In this document: positions 5,875-13,047 of the stretch, piece after piece
How positions within the stretch are numbered: the stretch's first letter is position 1
How the letters are laid out: each line of letters begins with the position of its first letter
Assembly: GCA_041690695.1 (NCBI GenBank)
Contig: JBEPVZ010000021.1
Coordinates: 1-20,993 of the forward strand
Direction: 5' to 3'
DNA: 20,993 bases
Origin: JBEPVZ01 sp041690695
Lineage (GTDB): Bacteria; Patescibacteriota; Microgenomatia; Daviesbacterales; UBA10151
Translations under genes and position numbers: made by a program
The notes under the pieces: model-generated
The model's database searches: none
The model's input: the letters and a program-made list of their open reading frames with translations, nothing else
Told to the model about the DNA's origin: nothing

Positions 5875-7440
5875 ATGATTAAAAAGGCCTATGCATATCT
5901 AAGAGTAAGTTCAGAAGAACAAGTTACCAACTTCAGTTTGGATAACCAGCTTGATTACTGTAAACGGGAGGCTGAGCGACAAGGATACGATTTAGTAAAA
6001 ATATATCGTGAAGAAGGTGTAAGTGCAAAAACATTAAATAGACCAGAACTACTAACGCTCCTCGAGGACTGTAGAAAAAACCAAAAGGAAATATCCACGG
6101 TATTTATATATAAGTTTGACCGCATTTCAAGAGAAACCTACGACTTTTTAGCAATTAAGAAAAAGCTTGCCCAATATGGAATTAGAATCATTTCAGTTAC
6201 TGAACCCACTGAAAATAATCCCACTGGTGAATTTTTAGAGACACTACTTGCCGCAAGTGCAAAATTGGATAACGCCACTAAAAGTCTTCGTTCTCTTGAT
6301 GGAATGCGTAAACGCCTAGAGTCAGGTCTAGCCAACGGTAAGGCAACTGTAGGTTATCTAAATGTTAATAAGCTCTTTGAAACAGACGAAGAACAATTTG
6401 AGCTTGTAATGAAGTCATGGGAGGAAATGGACAAAGGCATATATACCCTGGAAACAATCATTCCTGTAATGCAGAAATTAGGAATAAAAATCAAATACGG
6501 AGGTCGTCAAATTCCCATCACTCGAAGCCAACAAACACAAAGAATCTTTCGAAACAAATTTTATGCAGGGTTTGTTGTGAGTGAAAAGTTTGGGATAGAT
6601 ATAAAGGGTAAACACAAACCAATGATTAGTGAAGATTTATTTTATAGAGTTCAAGCGATTTTGGACGGTCGTTCTCGAACTGCTGGTCTTAAGTATCAAC
6701 GATACAATCCTGAATTTCCTCTAAGAGGTCATGTAATCTGCGCCACGTGTCGCAAACTAATGACTGGTGCAAATACTAGAAAGAAGAGAGGCGATTATCC
6801 CTATTATTACTGTGGAAATAAGGACGAAGTAAGTAAAGAGAAGTTGCATTACAGTCCATCGAAACCAAAAGACGACTTTGAGAAAGAGTTCTTATTGCTC
6901 GTGAGACGAGTCCAACCAAAAAAAGAGTTTATCAGTTTGTTTACTGAGATGTTAAAAGAAAAATGGGAAAATAGGTACTCACACTTAGCAAATAAGCAAA
7001 AGGATATTGATAAAGACATTGACGCACTATATGAAACCAGGAAAAGATTGGGGCAAAAACATTTACAGGGAATTTATTCCGATGAAGTTTTCCAAGAACA
7101 GCTACACATTATCGAGGATGAAATTTTAGTAAAGAAAACTATAAAGAGTGAAGCAAAGCTACAAGAGATCGATATTGATATTCTTGTTAACTTTATGAAT
7201 AACTTCCTGTGGAATCTGGATAAGGCTTGGAAAATAGGCTCACTAGAAGAACAGAAAATGCTTACCAGTTCGATTTTCCCTAAAAACGTTACTTACCATT
7301 ACCCAGGATTTCGAACTGCTCAATTAGGCCGATCTTACAAGCTAATCAAGCAGTATGAGGGTGCTAGTCCCTCGTTATGGGTGGCTGAGGGGAATCGAAC
7401 CCCCGACCTCCTCTGCCACAGAGAGGCGCTCTGCCGTTGA
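5875..7440 (+). CDS. Large serine recombinase (site-specific integrase, 521 aa)
   Basis: The N-terminal catalytic domain has A-Y-L-R-V-S-S (active-site Ser at residue 12), S-L-D-N-Q, and F-D-R-I-S-R near residue 80. A Recombinase domain follows (about 160-270, with FRNKFYAGFV). A zinc-ribbon segment follows, with C-A-T-C and then Y-Y-Y-C near 285-310; the fourth ligand is not an obvious Cys. A long Lys/Glu-rich coiled coil occupies about 365-440. These are the parts of a large serine integrase that joins attP and attB. The last 20 residues (after about ASPSLW) are translated from the antisense of a tRNA-His gene, and the TGA stop lies inside that tRNA. The C-terminal tail is therefore encoded by the attachment site. 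Lack of phage or transfer genes in view leaves the element type open. Confidence 0.93.
   Translation: MIKKAYAYLRVSSEEQVTNFSLDNQLDYCKREAERQGYDLVKIYREEGVSAKTLNRPELLTLLEDCRKNQKEISTVFIYKFDRISRETYDFLAIKKKLAQYGIRIISVTEPTENNPTGEFLETLLAASAKLDNATKSLRSLDGMRKRLESGLANGKATVGYLNVNKLFETDEEQFELVMKSWEEMDKGIYTLETIIPVMQKLGIKIKYGGRQIPITRSQQTQRIFRNKFYAGFVVSEKFGIDIKGKHKPMISEDLFYRVQAILDGRSRTAGLKYQRYNPEFPLRGHVICATCRKLMTGANTRKKRGDYPYYYCGNKDEVSKEKLHYSPSKPKDDFEKEFLLLVRRVQPKKEFISLFTEMLKEKWENRYSHLANKQKDIDKDIDALYETRKRLGQKHLQGIYSDEVFQEQLHIIEDEILVKKTIKSEAKLQEIDIDILVNFMNNFLWNLDKAWKIGSLEEQKMLTSSIFPKNVTYHYPGFRTAQLGRSYKLIKQYEGASPSLWVAEGNRTPDLLCHREALCR
7380..7440. other. Probable attachment site (integrase 3' end within tRNA-His)
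   Basis: The integrase frame overlaps the tRNA-His gene from its 3' end (7380) to 7440. The tRNA is complete at this end, as expected when an element carries a copy of the tRNA 3' part. The matching att half should lie at the left end of the element, outside the window. The exact crossover bases cannot be located from one end. Confidence 0.65.
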
Positions 7441-7452
7441 GCTACAGCCACC
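7380..7452 (-). tRNA. tRNA-His (GTG)
   Basis: The cloverleaf folds cleanly on the minus strand. A 7-bp acceptor stem pairs GTGGCTG with CAGCCAC, with the extra G-1 at 7452 facing C73 at 7380, the identity mark of tRNA-His. The D-arm is GCTC/GAGC. The anticodon stem CCTCT/AGAGG encloses the loop CTGTGGC (anticodon GTG), and the T-arm contains GGTTCGATT. A full CCA end is not encoded. TAAAAT on the minus strand at 7465-7470 is a possible -10 box. Its 3' half overlaps the end of the integrase gene. Confidence 0.95.
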
Positions 7453-7518
7453 ATACCAATAGGTATTTTATCAATTTAAGATTGAATACTCCAGAGAAGA
7501 GTTTATATAAAAAATAAG

Positions 7519-8547
7519 TTAGCCGACCCTTTTCAATTTAGATTTAATCAATTGATCCAAACTTAATTTTCCGCCATTATTTAAAACTAAATATAGCGCC
7601 AGTGCTAACAAGACATAATGTGGCCAAACCGCTTCTTTGAAAAATAAAACTGACAAAAGATATAAAAAGAATGTCGTCAAAGAAGCTAAACGAGTTTCAA
7701 AACCGATAATAATCATCGCTCCAACTAAAATTTGAGCTAAGCCAGTTCCAAGCGAGATCAGTAACGGATCTTGAGGAAATAACCAATGAAACTGATTTAA
7801 ATGATATTCATTAACGATCTCAACAATGACTTTCGGGTGCATTAACTTGATGGTAATGGCCGGATAAAGAACTGACACTCCATAAGTTACACGAATAATC
7901 AATAATTCAAGATCTTTGTATTTTTTAACTAAAGGTGATCTCCCAAATATCTTTTTATCAGCCGATAAAGCATATGAACCAAATATAATTAAAGCTAGGT
8001 ATTCCCCATAATAATTAAAGTAAGTCGTAATGTAATCTCCATAAACGACTGTCGCTAGCAATAAAATCAGAAAACCAACGGTAGCTGCCAATCTAGTAAA
8101 TATTCCAAACAGTAATAATATGCCGATAGCGTACATAACCGGTATCAGGATATTATTTAAAGGCAAACTAGTTACTGGAATTTCTGGTCCTAAAAAGGAT
8201 TGAAAATGAGCTGACATAATTAGCGAAGCAGCTAAAGCGAATCTTAAAACAACATGGCCGATTGGTTCTAAAGGAGATAATAACCGATCAAGTTTTAAGC
8301 CCAGTTTTGAATATTGAAAAAAGAAGTAAACTAACAGCAAAATAGTAATGCCGATACCGACTAAAACGCTAATCTCAATATTGGTCTGATTACTTAAAGC
8401 CGTTAAAACATTCAAGCTTTTATCATTAAGACCAATTTCGAGTTGCTGTTTAGTTAAAACGTATTGTTCATGGGCAAAAACTGGTTGTACTTCTAGAAAA
8501 AACATGACAACAAAAAAAGTGAGGAAAATGCTAAATAAATATCGCAT
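7519..8547 (-). CDS. DoxX-like integral membrane protein (342 aa)
   Basis: The N-terminus is a signal peptide (hydrophobic core, then V-F-A before H-E-Q at about residue 25), followed by about eight to ten hydrophobic segments. Two sections resemble the DoxX/SURF4 four-helix fold: residues about 100-195, and again about 215-325 (T-G-L-A-Q-I-L-V-G-A and G-F-E-T-R-L-A are typical). It is therefore probably a tandem DoxX-like protein. DoxX relatives are linked to redox or thiosulfate handling, but no catalytic motif allows a specific role here. The ATG shares one base with the stop of the zinc-ribbon gene (TAATG), so the two are translationally coupled. Transcription runs toward tRNA-His. Confidence 0.75.
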   Translation of the reverse strand: MRYLFSIFLTFFVVMFFLEVQPVFAHEQYVLTKQQLEIGLNDKSLNVLTALSNQTNIEISVLVGIGITILLLVYFFFQYSKLGLKLDRLLSPLEPIGHVVLRFALAASLIMSAHFQSFLGPEIPVTSLPLNNILIPVMYAIGILLLFGIFTRLAATVGFLILLLATVVYGDYITTYFNYYGEYLALIIFGSYALSADKKIFGRSPLVKKYKDLELLIIRVTYGVSVLYPAITIKLMHPKVIVEIVNEYHLNQFHWLFPQDPLLISLGTGLAQILVGAMIIIGFETRLASLTTFFLYLLSVLFFKEAVWPHYVLLALALYLVLNNGGKLSLDQLIKSKLKRVG

Positions 8548-8729
8548 TAATTACCTGGCTGGGTATAAAATTCTAACTTGCCACATTTTTCACATCGATA
8601 AGCTGTCACAAACTTTGTGGTCCTACCCAAGGCCATAATCCCACCTAATCTGGGTTTAACACCGCTTACCCAATGTGCTTCAACAAAATAACCCTCTTCC
8701 ATCTCGGCTTCATCATTTGGACATTTCAT
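8547..8729 (-). CDS. Small zinc-ribbon protein, DUF6487-like (60 aa)
   Basis: A short protein starts M-K-C-P-N-D and carries a second C-E-K-C-G-K motif near residue 46. Between them are the E-E-G-Y-F and A-H-W patterns seen in single zinc-ribbon proteins of the DUF6487 type. The first half has only one Cys, so the site may use Asp or His as the fourth ligand. It is the first gene of a two-gene operon with the DoxX-like protein, and its promoter leaves almost no 5' leader. The function is unknown. Confidence 0.75.
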   Translation of the reverse strand: MKCPNDEAEMEEGYFVEAHWVSGVKPRLGGIMALGRTTKFVTAYRCEKCGKLEFYTQPGN

Positions 8730-8735
8730 AACAAT

Positions 8736-8764
8736 ATTTTAGTTGTTTAGAGAAATTAAATCAA
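8736..8764 (-). promoter_or_regulatory. Promoter of the zinc-ribbon/DoxX operon
   Basis: Reading the minus strand, TTGATT (8764-8759) and TAAAAT (8741-8736) are separated by 17 bp. The -10 box ends 6 bases before the ATG at 8729, so the mRNA should be leaderless. Confidence 0.65.
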
Positions 8765-8825
8765 TTTAGGCCTATTATGGAAATTGGACATAATTTGCCT
8801 GTCTAGTTTAAAATAATTTTTTTGC

Positions 8826-8831
8826 TATAAT
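8826..8831 (+). promoter_or_regulatory. -10 box (TATAAT) before the purB remnant and PAP2 gene
   Basis: A perfect TATAAT ends 7 bases before the ATG at 8839. No convincing -35 box is present. The stretch 8730-8838 otherwise holds only the divergent promoters. Confidence 0.55.
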
Positions 8832-8838
8832 CCAGTCA

Positions 8839-9000
8839 ATGAGTGAGTTGAGCAAAAAGGAGCATTATTTTCAAAGTTTAAATAATATCTCAACCGTTGA
8901 TGGACGTGAGTCGCACTATACTCGACCCTTAATTCCCTATTTATTCCAAAATCACTTTAGAGTTTATTTCCAGTTAGCTAGCTATGTTAGAATTAGTTAA
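8839..9000 (+). pseudogene. purB: purB (adenylosuccinate lyase) N-terminal remnant, 53 aa
   Basis: A 53-codon frame begins with SLNNISTVDGRESHY and continues T-R-P-L-I-P-Y-L, then H-F-R-V-Y-F-Q. This closely matches the N-terminus of adenylosuccinate lyase (S-L-x-x-I-S-P-V-D-G-R-Y, P-L-x-x-Y-F-S-E, F-R-V-x-V), an enzyme of about 430-470 aa. The frame stops after the first helix and no further purB sequence follows. It still has a good -10 box, and its TAA overlaps the ATG of the PAP2 gene (TAATG). It is therefore probably a deletion remnant now serving as a coupled leader ORF. A functional 53-aa peptide is less likely. Confidence 0.65.
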
Positions 9001-9656
9001 TGTCCCCAAAGCGAATTTTGTTTCTTCTCTCATGTGTCTTATTCATCGGCTTCGTAATTTTCTCCTATACCGTCGCCAAAGAGCGTTATACTCAATTTGA
9101 TTTTGATACAACCGTTAAATTACAAGATCATCTCTCTCGCCGAGTCGATTTTCCCTTCTCAATTCTTTCGATTATCGGTTCGGCTGAAGTGACAGGAATT
9201 ATCTGGCTTGGGGTATTTATCTTTTTAATGATTAAACGCTATTTTTGGACAGCTTTAAGCATGTTTCTATTCTGGGGAGCAATGTTATTTGAAGTTTTTG
9301 GTAAATTTTTCTTGTATCACCCCAGCCCGCCTTTTCTTTTTTATAGAGGAGTTTTAGATTTTAGATTTCCAAGTGAGTTTATCCAAAGTAGTTACTCATA
9401 TCCTTCCGGTCACGCTACCCGGACGACTTTTTTAGTATTATTTTTGGTTTTACTTTTAGAATTTAAATATCGTCATCATCTTAATAAACTTATTGAGATC
9501 GGTTTGGCTATTTTTTTAATCGCCATGTATATCTCAAGAGTTTACTTAGGTGAGCATTGGGCAACGGATGTAATCGGCGGAGCGCTTTTAGGTGGCTCTT
9601 TGGCTATCTTGACAGCGTTGACACTTCCGGGCAAAATGAAAAGCACAAATGGATAA
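9000..9656 (+). CDS. PAP2-family membrane phosphatase (218 aa)
   Basis: A six-helix membrane protein of the type 2 phosphatidic acid phosphatase family. P-S-G-H-A-T-R-T near residue 135 is motif 2, with the proton-donor His. S-R-V-Y-L-G-E-H-W-A-T-D near 180 is motif 3, with the nucleophile His and its Asp. Motif 1 is altered: K-F-F-L-Y-H-P replaces the usual K-x6-R-P, so the spacing is shorter and His stands where Arg is expected. The enzyme should dephosphorylate a lipid phosphate (phosphatidate, undecaprenyl diphosphate or similar) at the outer membrane face; the substrate is unknown. It starts on the stop of the purB remnant and overlaps zwf by 8 bases, so the three are one transcript. Confidence 0.88.
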   Translation: MSPKRILFLLSCVLFIGFVIFSYTVAKERYTQFDFDTTVKLQDHLSRRVDFPFSILSIIGSAEVTGIIWLGVFIFLMIKRYFWTALSMFLFWGAMLFEVFGKFFLYHPSPPFLFYRGVLDFRFPSEFIQSSYSYPSGHATRTTFLVLFLVLLLEFKYRHHLNKLIEIGLAIFLIAMYISRVYLGEHWATDVIGGALLGGSLAILTALTLPGKMKSTNG

Positions 9657-11052
9657 GTTAGCTTTAATTATTTTTGGAATTACCAGTAACTTAGCCCAAA
9701 TTAAACTTTTACCAGCTCTTTATGACATGGAAGCAGCTGGAATGTTATCGGATAATTTTACAGTCATCGGCTCAGCTCGTCGGAAGTTAAGTGATGAGGA
9801 ATTTAAAAACTTTCTTAATCTTGCTATTCATTCAGAAAATAGACATCACGATCACCCAATTGATAAACAAGTATTTGAGCGTCTTTGTAAAAAGATTCAT
9901 TACTTAAGTGGTGATTTAGATGAACCAGAATTTTATACGAAACTTAAATCAACCCTAGAAAAATTAAATAAATCAAATCATATCTTTTATCTGGCAACTT
10001 ACCCTGATCTTTATAAGATGATCTTTGATAGCCTAAAAAGTTTTGGCTTAACTGATCAATCAAAAGGCTTTGTCAGGCTAATGATTGAAAAACCGATTGG
10101 CAATGATTTAAAAAGTGCAAAAGAGTTAAATAAACTTCTTTTAGGATATTTTAAAGAGGATCAAATTTATCGCCTTGATCATTATCTTGGTAAAGATACT
10201 ATTCAAAATATTTTAACTTTCAGATTTGGAAATAGTATCTTTGACCATTTATTAAATAAAGATTTTATCGACCACATTCAAATTACGGCTACTGAAAGTT
10301 TCGGCGTTGGCCAACGAGGTGGTTATTACGATAGTGTCGGAGCGTTAAAAGATTTTGGTCAAAATCATCTTTTACAAATGTTAGCGTTTATTACCATGGA
10401 TAAGCCTAAATCATTTACCAACTCTGAAATCACCAAACAGCGTACGAAAGTTCTAGAATCACTTGTTCCAGATCCAATGAAGATTATCTTTGGACAATAT
10501 GAGGGATATCTTAAAGAAGCTAATATCCAAGAAAACTCCCAAACTGATACTTATTTTGCTTTTAAAACGACTTTAACCTTAGATCGTTTTAAAAATATCC
10601 CGGTTTATATTCGCTCCGGAAAATGTTTGAAAGAAACTGTTACTGAGATTAATATCATTTTTAAAAATACCAGCCTTTCAACTGAACCAAATGTACTAAC
10701 TTTTAGAATTTACCCAAATGCCGGGATTGTAATTAAAATGCTTGTAAAAGGTCCCGGCCATACTATGGAACTTGAGCCAGCATATATGCAGTTTTGTTAT
10801 AAAGATTTATCCAATCCGCTTGTTGATCCGTATGAACATTTGATCGGTGATACCATTATTGGAGATCAAACCTTTTTTAATGATGCCGAAGAAGTCGAAG
10901 CCCAGTGGAGATTTGTAGATCCACTGCTGGCCAAAATTACCAAGCCTCATCTTTATAAAACCGCTAGTTGGGGTCCTGACGAAGCAGATAGATTGATCGA
11001 AGACGATGGCCGAAGTTGGCTACTACCATCAATGGACTTTTGTCCTATTTAG
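9649..11052 (+). CDS. zwf: Glucose-6-phosphate 1-dehydrogenase (467 aa)
   Basis: This cytosolic enzyme oxidises glucose-6-phosphate to 6-phosphoglucono-lactone with NAD(P)+, the entry step of the oxidative pentose phosphate pathway. The substrate-binding signature R-L-D-H-Y-L-G-K is intact near residue 175, E-K-P-I-G precedes it near 147, and the length is close to the usual 480-500. The dinucleotide-binding loop is G-I-T-S-N-L-A-Q-I-K-L rather than the common G-x-x-G-D-L-A-x-R-K-L, which may shift cofactor preference. The ATG lies inside the end of the PAP2 gene. Its stop overlaps the stop of the convergent gnd gene. No 6-phosphogluconolactonase gene is visible nearby. Confidence 0.95.
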   Translation: MDKLALIIFGITSNLAQIKLLPALYDMEAAGMLSDNFTVIGSARRKLSDEEFKNFLNLAIHSENRHHDHPIDKQVFERLCKKIHYLSGDLDEPEFYTKLKSTLEKLNKSNHIFYLATYPDLYKMIFDSLKSFGLTDQSKGFVRLMIEKPIGNDLKSAKELNKLLLGYFKEDQIYRLDHYLGKDTIQNILTFRFGNSIFDHLLNKDFIDHIQITATESFGVGQRGGYYDSVGALKDFGQNHLLQMLAFITMDKPKSFTNSEITKQRTKVLESLVPDPMKIIFGQYEGYLKEANIQENSQTDTYFAFKTTLTLDRFKNIPVYIRSGKCLKETVTEINIIFKNTSLSTEPNVLTFRIYPNAGIVIKMLVKGPGHTMELEPAYMQFCYKDLSNPLVDPYEHLIGDTIIGDQTFFNDAEEVEAQWRFVDPLLAKITKPHLYKTASWGPDEADRLIEDDGRSWLLPSMDFCPI

Positions 11053-11965
11053 TTTCAGAGTTTTTAGTGACAGCATGGCCACCAAATTTGCCTCTTTGAG
11101 CTGAGACAACTTTATCTCGAAAGTTTTCGGATTCCTCTGTAGAATTCTGGCGAACTTTAAACGAGTCAGAAATGACTGGAACTTCAACACCTAATTCTTG
11201 GGCGGTTTGAATAGTCCACTCCCCTTCTCCTGTCGCCGAAATTTTAGATGAGATCTTTGATAGCTCAGGATCTTCAGTTAACGCTTCTTCGGTCCAGCCA
11301 ACTAATCTTGATTCAATAACTGAGCGATTATTATATAGTTTAAAAACATTTCCTAAATCGTAATTAAATTGACTAGCCTTTAAAACCGCCGTCCCTTCGG
11401 CAATGGCTTGCATCATCCCATATTCGATACCGTTATGAACCATCTTGGCAAAGTGGCCCGCCCCAACCGGTCCAAAGTGAGCTAGAGCTTTAGGAGCAGC
11501 TAATTTGATTAATAACTCCTCGACCCTATCATAATCCTCTTTTGCCCCCCCAACCATCAATGTCGCCCCATTTAAAGCGCCAGCGGGCCCGCCTGACACA
11601 CCGACGTCCATAAAATGAATGCCTAGGGCAGATAATTTAGTAGCTCTTCTCAATGTATCTTTATAAAACGAATTTCCGCCATCTATTAATAAGTCCCCGG
11701 CTTCTAAAAAGGGACTGACTTGATCAATAAATTCATCAACAATTTGACCTTGAGGAAGCATTAACCAAACTAAACGAGGAGTAGGTAAACTTTTAACTAA
11801 TTCTTCAACAGATTTTGCACCAACAGCACCTAACTTAACAACTTCGGTAACTTTTTCGGGAGATCTATTCCAAACCGCAACTTTGACATTTTGACTTAGG
11901 AGACGTCTGACCATGTTCTGGCCCATTTTTCCAAGTCCAATGAATCCGAGCAGTTTGTTATCCAC
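11045..11965 (-). CDS. gnd: 6-phosphogluconate dehydrogenase, short (GndA-like) form (306 aa)
   Basis: It converts 6-phosphogluconate to ribulose-5-phosphate and CO2, following zwf in the pathway. L-G-F-I-G-L-G-K-M-G-Q-N at the N-terminus is the Rossmann cofactor loop, and V-A-V-W-N-R-S follows, compatible with NADP+. The substrate signatures G-G-N-S-F-Y-K-D, D-V-G-V-S-G-G-P-x-G-A and the catalytic H-F-A-K-M-V-H-N-G-I-E are all present. At 306 aa it is the compact class of about 300 aa rather than the 470-aa enteric type. The start is GTG at 11963-11965, sharing one base with the TAG of the upstream SurA-like gene (TAGTG), so it is translationally coupled. The stop overlaps that of zwf. Confidence 0.93.
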   Translation of the reverse strand: MDNKLLGFIGLGKMGQNMVRRLLSQNVKVAVWNRSPEKVTEVVKLGAVGAKSVEELVKSLPTPRLVWLMLPQGQIVDEFIDQVSPFLEAGDLLIDGGNSFYKDTLRRATKLSALGIHFMDVGVSGGPAGALNGATLMVGGAKEDYDRVEELLIKLAAPKALAHFGPVGAGHFAKMVHNGIEYGMMQAIAEGTAVLKASQFNYDLGNVFKLYNNRSVIESRLVGWTEEALTEDPELSKISSKISATGEGEWTIQTAQELGVEVPVISDSFKVRQNSTEESENFRDKVVSAQRGKFGGHAVTKNSETK

Positions 11966-12702
11966 TATTTCTTAACTTGAGAACTCTTTTCGGCAGTCGC
12001 GAGCCAGGCTTGAAAGGCATCAACCAATTTTTGTTGTGAAAGTTGATCTCTAACGCTTTGTTTAACAGTATCGGTAATATCGGCTGGAAGCTGATCCTTA
12101 TGATCGGAAATGTATTTAGTAACTTCGTCATCGCTAACAGTGGCACTGGATCCAAACATCTTTTGAATTAAAAGTTGCAATTTAACTTGTTTTTTAAGAC
12201 TTTCTAAAGTTAAACCTTGAGCGGCTAAAGCTTGATTAAAGTTATCAATTCCTTGTGATTGATCTTGATACTTTTTAATTTGAGCATCAATTTCCTGAGT
12301 AGAAACGGCCACCTTACGTTTTGAAGCTTCATCCAAAATTAATTGTTCACGAATTAATTCATCTTTAGTTTGTGAACCGTATTGGCTGTCCATACTTTGG
12401 TAATATTGAAAAAGAGTAATCGGTTTATTATCTACCCAAGCAATTACTAAATATTTTTGAGCCAATAAAACTAAACCAATTAAGATTGCCAAAATAACTA
12501 TCGGGATAATGATTCGGCGTTGAGACTTAGCTCGACTAGCTAAAAAACCAATTCGGTGTAAAATAACTTGGCTACCCCGATTTGGTAAAGCTGCAGGACT
12601 GACTAACTTTACTTTTTTAGGTGTCTTAGTAACAGTTGAAGCTGTTGGCTTAAGAGTTGTTTTAGAAACTGTCTTAGTAGTTGTTTTTTTCGGCCTAGCC
12701 AT
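11965..12702 (-). CDS. Membrane-anchored SurA-N-like chaperone without PPIase domain (245 aa)
   Basis: The N-terminal 60 residues are Thr/Lys/Pro-rich and positively charged (cytoplasmic), then one transmembrane helix lies at about 64-86. The outer part resembles the SurA/PrsA N-terminal chaperone domain: V-D-N-K-P-I-T, D-E-L-I-R-E-Q-L-I-L-D-E-A, V-S-T-Q-E-I-D-A-Q-I-K, S-D-D-E-V-T-K-Y. No parvulin catalytic domain follows, so the protein should bind unfolded secreted proteins without isomerase activity. Coupling to gnd by TAGTG is positional and need not mean shared function. Its ATG abuts the divergent DUF192 start, so its promoter must lie inside that gene. Confidence 0.78.
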   Translation of the reverse strand: MARPKKTTTKTVSKTTLKPTASTVTKTPKKVKLVSPAALPNRGSQVILHRIGFLASRAKSQRRIIIPIVILAILIGLVLLAQKYLVIAWVDNKPITLFQYYQSMDSQYGSQTKDELIREQLILDEASKRKVAVSTQEIDAQIKKYQDQSQGIDNFNQALAAQGLTLESLKKQVKLQLLIQKMFGSSATVSDDEVTKYISDHKDQLPADITDTVKQSVRDQLSQQKLVDAFQAWLATAEKSSQVKK

Positions 12703-13047
12703 ATGATTGTCAAAGATATTACTACAAAGAAAACCATTTGCAAAGAGGCAAAGTTAGCAAGCTCTCTAAAAGATAAATTATTTGGATTATTAATTACCCA
12801 AAATCCGCGTTATTTAATCTTCAAAACTCGATTTGGAATTCACACCTTTGGATTAAAAGAACCGATTGATGTTATTGTTTTGGATAAAAATAATAAAGTT
12901 ATCAAATTAAAATCTAATTTAATGCCCAATCGAATCTTCTTTTGGAATCCTAAATATTCGTTGATTATTGAATTGCCCCAAACAAAGATTGCCATAAGTG
13001 GGATTGGGCTCGGTTCTCAATTGGCACTGATTGATGATAAAAAGTAG
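12703..13047 (+). CDS. DUF192 family protein (114 aa)
   Basis: The core G-I-H-T-F-G-L-K-E-P-I-D-V-I-V-L-D matches the DUF192 signature, where W-M-K-N-T-x-I-P-L-D is common. It follows L-K-D-K-L-F-G-L-L, the family's early motif, and precedes a K-V-I-K-L strand. L-I-I-E-L-P near residue 90 is the family's closing strand. Many DUF192 proteins have a signal peptide; this one has none and should be cytosolic. Function is unknown. The start codon directly abuts that of the divergent SurA-like gene, forming CATATG. The last 83 bases overlap the convergent 208-aa gene on the other strand. Confidence 0.85.
   Translation: MIVKDITTKKTICKEAKLASSLKDKLFGLLITQNPRYLIFKTRFGIHTFGLKEPIDVIVLDKNNKVIKLKSNLMPNRIFFWNPKYSLIIELPQTKIAISGIGLGSQLALIDDKK
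12716..12743 (-). promoter_or_regulatory. Possible promoter of the SurA-like/gnd operon, inside the DUF192 gene
   Basis: On the minus strand, TTGCAA (12743-12738) and TAATAT (12721-12716) are 16 bp apart. The -10 box ends 13 bases before the ATG at 12702. The match is modest. Confidence 0.35.

Larger units (their letters stand above)
1..7452. mobile_element. Integrative element integrated at tRNA-His (right end; left end outside window)
   Basis: Two serine recombinases, an excisionase-like HTH protein, a P-loop ATPase and several small orphan proteins lie next to a tRNA-His gene. The reading frame of the large recombinase runs into that tRNA. This is the layout of an element that uses the tRNA as its attachment site and carries its integrase at the boundary. 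The right limit lies somewhere in 7380-7452. The left limit is beyond base 1, because the zinc-ribbon gene is open at the window edge. I see no conjugation, capsid or terminase gene in this part, so whether it is a prophage, a plasmid-like element or an ICE cannot be decided here. Confidence 0.75.

Noticed and set aside
7453..7469. ATACC/GGTAT hairpin followed by TTTT as a terminator for the recombinase
   Set aside because: The stem has only 5 AT-rich pairs and the same bases contain a possible -10 box for tRNA-His on the other strand.
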